Origin: JARRNJ01 sp037385045
GTDB lineage: Bacteria > Pseudomonadota > Gammaproteobacteria > JASBUN01
Assembly (NCBI GenBank): GCA_037385045.1
Contig: JARRNJ010000015.1
Location: 14,392 to 78,391 of the forward strand
Direction: 5' to 3'
DNA length: 64,000 nucleotides
Position 1 is the first letter of the stretch. Every line of letters begins with the position of its first letter. The notes below the pieces were generated by a model. That model was not told the origin of the DNA, did not search any database, and saw only the letters and a program-made list of their open reading frames with translations. Below are positions 58,641 through 64,000 of this stretch, one piece after another. A program made the translations under genes and the position numbers.

Positions 58641-59846
58641 ATGACCGGGTCCGAGCCAGACCGGGAACACGCATCCCCGCCGGGTGCGGAACCCGCGAGC
58701 TGTGTGCGGGCGCGCCCGGAACAGGCGGTGGCGTGGGTGGAGGCGAACACCGCATCATTGCCGGCCGAGAGCGTGGCCCTGGCGGACGCCGGCGGCAGGA
58801 CGCTGGCCTCGGCGTGGGCGGCGCCGTCGGACCTGCCCCGGCTCGCCGCCGCCGCCGACGACGGCTACGCCCTGTCCGCCGCCGCCACGGTCGGTGCCTC
58901 GGATTACAACCCGCTGCCCTTCCGCCTTGCCCCGGCCCGCGCTGCGCCGCTGGGGCCGGGCGAAGCGGCGCCGGTGCACTCGGGAGAGCCGCTGCCTGCC
59001 GGCGCCGACGCCGTGGTGGCGGTGGAGGACGCCAGCGTTCGCGGCGAGTTACTGGAGGTCGGCGCCGCGGTTGCCGTGGGCGCCAATACCATCGGCGCGG
59101 GCGAAGAGACGGCACGGGGCCAGCCGCTGTTGGAGTCCGGGCGGCGTCTGCGCGCCCAGGACCTGGCCCTGCTGGCGCTGGCGGGCGTCGAACGGGTGGA
59201 TGTCGTGCGCCGCCCGCGGCTGCGACTGCTGCTCGCGGGCGCCGGGCCCGCCAGTCCGGACGCGCTCATGGTACGTGGCTTGCTGCAGCGCGACGGCGCC
59301 GAACTGGAAGCCTGTGAAGCGGTCACGGACGCGGAAGCGCTCGAAAACCGTCTGCGCGAACCGGGGGCCGATCTGATTCTCGTGTGCGGCGGCAGCGGCG
59401 ACGGCACCAACGACTTTGGCGCCGCCGCCCTGGCGCGAAGCGGCCGCATGCAGTTCGGCGGCATTGCCATGAACCCGGGCGAGACCACCCGCCTGGGACA
59501 GGTCGACGCCACTCCGGTGATGCTGCTCCCGGGCGCGCCGCTGGCTTGCCTGTATGCCTATGAGTGGTTCGCCGGACGGGCGCTGCGGCGCCTTGCCGGG
59601 GGCAGTGGCGAATGGCCCTACGGCACCCGCCGCGCGCTGCTGTCGCGCAAAGTGGCGTCCACCCTGGGCCGCCTGGAGTTTTGTCGCGTGCGCCTCGACG
59701 GCGACAAGGCCGAACCGCTGGCGGTCACCGACGGGCGGCTGCTGTCCAGCGCTGTGCGGGCCGACGGCTTCGTGCCCATTGCCCCGTCAAGCGAGGGCCA
59801 CCCCGAACAGACCGAAGTCACGGTATGGTTGCACACGATAACCTGA
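58641..59846 (+). CDS. Divergent MoeA-family protein
   Basis: A 401-residue protein with the MoeA fold: ADDGYALSAA, GADAVVAVEDA, and a MoaB-like central domain. Catalytic-type motifs are altered: the usual STGDE/SN region reads AGAGPASPDALMV, GGxSxGxxD reads GGSGDGTNDF, KPGKP reads NPGETT, and LPGNP reads LPGAP. It may bind molybdopterin without inserting molybdate, or act as a partner of the next gene. ATG 58641 is chosen; ATG 58596 is possible. Lies 18 bases before the moeA fusion gene. Confidence 0.83.
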   Translation: MTGSEPDREHASPPGAEPASCVRARPEQAVAWVEANTASLPAESVALADAGGRTLASAWAAPSDLPRLAAAADDGYALSAAATVGASDYNPLPFRLAPARAAPLGPGEAAPVHSGEPLPAGADAVVAVEDASVRGELLEVGAAVAVGANTIGAGEETARGQPLLESGRRLRAQDLALLALAGVERVDVVRRPRLRLLLAGAGPASPDALMVRGLLQRDGAELEACEAVTDAEALENRLREPGADLILVCGGSGDGTNDFGAAALARSGRMQFGGIAMNPGETTRLGQVDATPVMLLPGAPLACLYAYEWFAGRALRRLAGGSGEWPYGTRRALLSRKVASTLGRLEFCRVRLDGDKAEPLAVTDGRLLSSAVRADGFVPIAPSSEGHPEQTEVTVWLHTIT

Positions 59847-59864
59847 GGACAGGAGCGAACAGGA

Positions 59865-61823
59865 ATGACTGATGGGAAGAATGTGGCACAGCGGCGTGCC
59901 GCCGCGCGCCAGCAGCAGTTTCTGGACGTACTCAGCGTCGAGGAGGCTGCGCAGCGATTCCAGTCCCATCTCAAACTGGCTCCGCTGGGAGCCGAGACCA
60001 TACCCCTGCCGGCGGCGTTGAACCGTATCGCCGCCGAAGACGTGGTCGCCGAAGTGGACGTGCCGGGCTTCGACCGCGCCAACGTGGACGGCTTTGCCCT
60101 GCGCGCCGACGATACAGTCGGCGCCAGCGAACACGCGCCGGTGCGGCTGCGCCTCAACGACGAAACCCTGACTCCCGGGGTGGCGGCCCGCTATACCGTC
60201 ACCGCGGGCACCGCCACCCTGCTGGCCACCGGCGCCATGGTGCCGCGGGGCGCCGATGCGGTGGTGATGGTGGAACACACGGACCCGGACGCAGGCGATG
60301 AAACGGGTGCCGTGGACGTGAAGCGCACGGTCGCCGCCGGCCAGTTCATCACCTTCGCCGGCACCGACATCGGCCGCGGCGAGATTGTGATCCGCGCCGG
60401 CCGGCGCTTGAGTTCCCGCGAGATCGGCATACTGGCCGCCGTGGGCCGGGACCGGGTGCCGGTCTACCGCCGGCCCCGGGTGGCGATCATCTCCACCGGC
60501 GACGAAGTGGTGGCGCCGGGCCAGCCGCTGCCGGTGGGCTGCGTCTACGACTCCAACCAGGCCATCGTCGCGGCGGCGGTGGAGGAACTGGGCGGAGAAC
60601 CGGTGCTCATGGGCGCGGTGCGCGACGACGCCGCCGCCCTGGAGCGGATGCTCGACCAGTCCCTGGCATGCGATATGGTGATCCTGTCCGGCGGCACTTC
60701 CAAAGGCGCCGGTGACCTGTCGTACCAGGTGCTCGGGCGGCTGCAGCCGCCGGGCGTGGTGGTGCACGGCGTGGCGGTGAAGCCGGGCAAGCCGCTGTGC
60801 CTTGCCGTCAGCGGCGAGCGGCCGGTCATTATCCTGCCGGGATTCCCCACCTCGGCCATTTTCACTTTTCATCAATTCGTCGCGCCGGTGCTGCGGGCCT
60901 TTGGCGGCCTGCCGCCCGCCGACCAGGAGACAGTGCCCGCGACACTGCCGGTGCGGGTGCGTTCGGACCGGGGGCGCATGGAGTTTCTGATGGTCAACCT
61001 GGTGCGCGGTGCCGAAGGCTTCGCCGCCTATCCCGTGGGCAAGAATTCCGGTGCCGTCACCGCCTTTTCCCACGCCGACGGCTTCATCCGCATCGACGAG
61101 CAAACCGAACAACTGGGCGCAGGCGCTTCGGTCGAGGTGCAGCTGCTGTCCAAACGGCTGCAGCCCGCCGATCTGGTGACCATCGGCAGCCACTGCGTGG
61201 GCCTGGATCGCCTGCTCGGGCATCTGCAGCGCGAAGGGCTGGAAACCAAATCCATGCACGTGGGCAGCACCGGCGGCCTGGCCGCGGTGCGGCGCGGCGA
61301 ATGCGACATCGCCGGCGTGCATCTCATGGACGCGGCCAGCGGCGAATACAACCGGCCGTTCCTGGAGCCGCGCATGGAGCTGGTGAAGGGCTACCGCCGG
61401 CTGCAAGGCATCGTATTCCGCCCCGACGACCCCCGCTTCGCCGGCAAGGACACACCGGAGGCGGCGGCCGCGGCGGCATTGGCGGACCCCGATTGCGTCA
61501 TGGTCAACCGCAACGCCGGCAGCGGCACGCGCATTCTCATCGATCAGCTGCTCGACGGCGCCCGGCCCGCGGGCTACGCGGTGCAAACGAAATCTCACAA
61601 CGCCGTGGCCACCGCGGTGGCCCAGGGGCGCGCCGATTGGGGCGTGGCCATTGACGTGGTGGCCAAACTGTACGGACTCGGCTTCATCCCGCTGCAGGAG
61701 GAGCACTACGACTTCGTGATTCCGGCGGCACGCAGGCAGCGTCCGGCCGTACAGCAGTTTCTCTCGTTGCTGCAGCGCGATGACGTGCGCGCAGAGCTGG
61801 CCGACATGGGTTTCCGGCTTTAG
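59865..61823 (+). CDS. moeA: Molybdopterin molybdenumtransferase fused to periplasmic-binding-like domain
   Basis: A 652-residue protein. Residues 1-410 are MoeA with intact motifs: NVDGFALRADD, STGDEVVAPGQ, YDSNQ, SGGTSKGAGD, AVKPGKPLCLA and LPGFPTSAIF. It inserts Mo (or W) into molybdopterin. Residues 430-652 are a type-2 periplasmic-binding-like (LysR/PBP) domain: MHVGSTGGLAAVRRGECDIAGVH, NRNAGSGTRILIDQLL, SHNAVATAVAQGRADWG. MoeA-PBP fusions are known in archaea and some bacteria; the extra domain may sense an oxyanion such as molybdate or tungstate. RBS AGGAGC precedes ATG 59865. Confidence 0.9.
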   Translation: MTDGKNVAQRRAAARQQQFLDVLSVEEAAQRFQSHLKLAPLGAETIPLPAALNRIAAEDVVAEVDVPGFDRANVDGFALRADDTVGASEHAPVRLRLNDETLTPGVAARYTVTAGTATLLATGAMVPRGADAVVMVEHTDPDAGDETGAVDVKRTVAAGQFITFAGTDIGRGEIVIRAGRRLSSREIGILAAVGRDRVPVYRRPRVAIISTGDEVVAPGQPLPVGCVYDSNQAIVAAAVEELGGEPVLMGAVRDDAAALERMLDQSLACDMVILSGGTSKGAGDLSYQVLGRLQPPGVVVHGVAVKPGKPLCLAVSGERPVIILPGFPTSAIFTFHQFVAPVLRAFGGLPPADQETVPATLPVRVRSDRGRMEFLMVNLVRGAEGFAAYPVGKNSGAVTAFSHADGFIRIDEQTEQLGAGASVEVQLLSKRLQPADLVTIGSHCVGLDRLLGHLQREGLETKSMHVGSTGGLAAVRRGECDIAGVHLMDAASGEYNRPFLEPRMELVKGYRRLQGIVFRPDDPRFAGKDTPEAAAAAALADPDCVMVNRNAGSGTRILIDQLLDGARPAGYAVQTKSHNAVATAVAQGRADWGVAIDVVAKLYGLGFIPLQEEHYDFVIPAARRQRPAVQQFLSLLQRDDVRAELADMGFRL

Positions 61824-62012
61824 GCTTGCTGCGGCCTGTCAACAGCGACAATCGACCGCGATCCGTTCGCGCAAAGCATTGCCAGTCAATCAGAGGATCC
61901 GGCCGGTGACCGGCAGCGATACCAACAGCAGGGGGCGCCTGAAATCGCCGGCCTCAATGAGACCGCCAGGCTCGCGACACCCGCGAATCGGCAAGCTCTC
62001 GGACACCGGACC

Positions 62013-63209
62013 GTGGACCGTCGCACCGTCGCACGTGCAATAACCGTCGTCGTGGTCGCCGAGCTCCTCGGCGCCTCGCTTTGGTTCAGCGCCAATGCCA
62101 CCCTCAGTGCGCTGACCATTCTCTGGGGGCTGACGCCCGCAGACCTCGGCTACCTCACCATGGCGGTACAGCTGGGTTTCATCGGCGGGACGTTGCTGTT
62201 GTCGCTGACCGGGCTTGCCGACCGTTTTGCCGCCAGCCGACTGTTTCTGATCGCGTCGCTGTTCGGGGCCGCGGCCAATGCGGGGTTCGCGTTGCTCGCC
62301 GATGGCCTCGGTCCCGCACTGTGGTTCCGGTTTCTCACCGGCGTGGCGCTGGCGGGTATCTACCCACTGGGCATGAAACTGGTGGTCAGCTGGTCCCCTC
62401 GGCGGGCCGGAGAAATGCTGGGCTGGCTGGTGGGCACCCTGACCCTGGGCACCGCTCTCCCGCACTTGGTGCGCGGTCTCGGCACCACGCTGCACTGGCA
62501 GTCGGTGGTTCTGGTGTCCTCGGGCCTGGCGGTCATCGGCGGACTGATGGTCGGGGTACTGGGCGACGGACCCCATCTGCCGCTCTCCCGAGGCGGGATG
62601 GGGGGCGTGCTCAAGGCGTTCCGGTTACCCAACTACCGTGCGGCGTGCTTCGGCTATTTCGGCCACATGTGGGAATTGTATGCGTTCTGGACCATTGTAC
62701 CGTTGCTGATTGCCGGATTGGCGCGGCGTTCCGAGTGGATGGACCCGGGCTACCTGTCGCTGCTCGCATTCTCGGTCATTGGCATCGGCGCCTTCGGCTG
62801 CATTGCCGGCGGCCGTCTCAGCCGACACCTGGGAAGCGCGCCGGTGGCGGCAGCGGCGCTGGCCATCTCCGGTAGCGTGTGCCTGTTGTACCCGCTGATG
62901 CAGGGCCTGTCGGTGCCCGTGCTGGTGGGCGTGCTGCTGCTGTGGGGCATTGCCGTGGTCGCCGACTCGCCGCAGTTCTCCAGCCTGTCGGCCGGCGCCT
63001 GTCCGCCGGAATTGGTGGGCAGCGCCCTGGCGATCCAGAACAGCATCGGTTTCCTGCTGACGGTGGTGGCCATCAATCTGGCCACGTCCCAGTTTGCCGC
63101 TATGGGGCCGGCCGTCGCCTGGCTGCTGTTGCCAGGTCCGGTACTGGGGCTGCTGGGGTTGACGCCGTTGCTGCGAACCCCCGCCGTCGCGGCACCCCCC
63201 GGTGGCTAG
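62013..63209 (+). CDS. MFS transporter
   Basis: A 398-residue carrier with twelve predicted segments (VVVVAELLGASLWFSANATL, FIGGTLLLSLTGLADRFAAS). Loop 2-3 motif GLADRFAASR and the segment-4 GVALAGIYPLGMKLV are typical of MFS. The start is GTG 62013, with only a weak ribosome site. 190 bases after the moeA fusion gene; substrate unknown (a molybdenum link is not supported). Confidence 0.85.
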   Translation: MDRRTVARAITVVVVAELLGASLWFSANATLSALTILWGLTPADLGYLTMAVQLGFIGGTLLLSLTGLADRFAASRLFLIASLFGAAANAGFALLADGLGPALWFRFLTGVALAGIYPLGMKLVVSWSPRRAGEMLGWLVGTLTLGTALPHLVRGLGTTLHWQSVVLVSSGLAVIGGLMVGVLGDGPHLPLSRGGMGGVLKAFRLPNYRAACFGYFGHMWELYAFWTIVPLLIAGLARRSEWMDPGYLSLLAFSVIGIGAFGCIAGGRLSRHLGSAPVAAAALAISGSVCLLYPLMQGLSVPVLVGVLLLWGIAVVADSPQFSSLSAGACPPELVGSALAIQNSIGFLLTVVAINLATSQFAAMGPAVAWLLLPGPVLGLLGLTPLLRTPAVAAPPGG

Positions 63210-63392
63210 TCGCTGGCAACGAGGCATACCGGCGCCGCCCGACGTGCAGCATTGGGCTATAGTTGTCCCATGATACGGGCGCGGGGCCGTCTCCTCCTGC
63301 GCCAGCGCAGCCGGTCACAGTCTGCCGCCGGCCGATGGGCTATGATCTGCGGCTGCTCCGTCACCAAACCATAACAACGAATGAGGAACGAT

Positions 63393-63962
63393 ATGAACGC
63401 GATCGGTCGAATTCATGCCTCGGCACTGCGTCAGGCGTTGTTGGCATTGGCGCTGCTGGGGGTCGGTTTCGCCCCTGCGGCCCATGCCAAGAGCGCGAAG
63501 AAGATCGATGCCCAGGTCAACAGCACCTTGAAAAAATTCAGATCCACGGTAAAGGGCGCCAGCTCGCTGCTCAAGCAAGCCAAGGGGGTGCTGGTCTTCC
63601 CCAACGTCATCAAGGCCGGCATCGGCATCGGCGGCGAATACGGTGAAGGGGCGCTGCGCATCCACGGCAAAACCGTCGCCTATTACAGCATCGCTTCGGC
63701 GTCGATCGGATTCCAGCTCGGCGCCCAGAAAAAGGACATCATCATGGTGTTCATGCAGCAGGCGCCGCTGACCAAATTCCGCGACAGTTCCGGTTGGAAA
63801 GTGGGCGTGGACGGATCGGTGGCGTTGATCAACGTCGGCACCGGCGGCGACCTGGACACCATGAAGATCAACCAGCCCATCGTCGGCTTCATCATCGGCC
63901 AGGAAGGATTGATGTACAACCTGACCCTGGAAGGGTCCAAGATCACCAAGCTCGACAAGTAG
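63393..63962 (+). CDS. Exported SYLF (Ysc84) domain lipid-binding protein
   Basis: A 189-residue exported protein. ATG 63393 with GAGG six bases upstream is chosen over ATG 63381. Signal peptide ends near PAAHAK (residue 32). The mature domain shows KGVLVFPNVIKAGIGIGGEYGEG, YSIASASIGFQLGAQKKDI and GTGGDLDTMKINQPIVGFI, the SYLF pattern that binds phosphoinositides or other lipids. Bacterial roles are unclear. A terminator hairpin follows. Confidence 0.92.
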   Translation: MNAIGRIHASALRQALLALALLGVGFAPAAHAKSAKKIDAQVNSTLKKFRSTVKGASSLLKQAKGVLVFPNVIKAGIGIGGEYGEGALRIHGKTVAYYSIASASIGFQLGAQKKDIIMVFMQQAPLTKFRDSSGWKVGVDGSVALINVGTGGDLDTMKINQPIVGFIIGQEGLMYNLTLEGSKITKLDK

Positions 63963-63969
63963 TGTGATG

Positions 63970-63996
63970 CCCGGTGCCGCCGACAGCGGCACCGGG
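63970..63996 (+). terminator. Hairpin after the SYLF gene
   Basis: A perfect 11-bp stem (CCCGGTGCCGC / GCGGCACCGGG) with a 5-base loop begins seven bases after the stop. The window ends before a T-run could be seen. Confidence 0.7.
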
Positions 63997-64000
63997 ACCC

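Overview
The window is 64 kb of GC-rich, densely coded bacterial chromosome. Gene content fits a free-living, motile gammaproteobacterium: a CpxRA/CpxP-type envelope stress system with matching promoter sites, a sucA-sucB-lpd cluster, MetA beside a conserved P-loop ATPase, cold-shock proteins, RhlE, a YhcB-like protein and many c-di-GMP proteins. No tRNA, rRNA, CRISPR array, insertion sequence or prophage was recognised. The genus cannot be fixed from sequence reading alone; a Chromatiales-like lineage is only an impression.

Layout. 0-5 kb: the end of a response regulator, three small exported proteins of unknown role, a decayed bacterioferritin gene, and a 917-residue membrane protein joining a signal-peptidase-II-like domain to a class III nucleotide cyclase domain. 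5.6-13 kb: a fused ferredoxin/flavin reductase, PilZ protein, MBL-fold hydrolase, exported beta-propeller, dodecin, cardiolipin synthase, and a cyclic-nucleotide-binding GGDEF protein. 13.3-19 kb: 2-oxoglutarate dehydrogenase (sucA, sucB, lpd). 19-25 kb: sulfurtransferase, gamma-glutamyltransferase family enzyme, and a TRAP transporter operon with a 25-bp perfect palindrome upstream. 25.3-28.7 kb: P-loop ATPase, metA, a small conserved protein, an RRM protein, and a cold-shock gene broken by an internal deletion. 28.7-34.5 kb: a 1193-residue multi-PAS GGDEF-EAL protein and a chemotaxis receptor.

34.8-48 kb: small conserved proteins, rhlE, a phosphoesterase, a zinc-ribbon/HEAGH membrane protein, cpxA-cpxR divergent from cpxP with four phased CpxR half-sites between them, an M48 peptidase, uppP, an intact csp gene, a b-type cytochrome, and a DMT transporter gene with a single-base frameshift. 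48-57 kb: a GGDEF-EAL membrane protein, a CPYC thiol-disulfide protein, an MFS transporter, and a MacA/ATPase/MacB-like export operon. 57-64 kb: small proteins, a YhcB-like protein, two tandem MoeA-type genes (one divergent, one fused to a ligand-binding domain), another MFS transporter and a SYLF protein.

How it fits together. Second-messenger signalling is the main theme: one putative cyclic-nucleotide cyclase, one cyclic-nucleotide-binding diguanylate cyclase, two dual GGDEF/EAL proteins and a PilZ protein. A second theme is envelope maintenance (Cpx, uppP, M48 peptidase, CPYC oxidoreductase, MacAB-like exporter). Three genes (bfr, csp, DMT transporter) are visibly disrupted. The strongest candidate for something undescribed is the signal-peptidase-like/cyclase fusion at 2444-5197.
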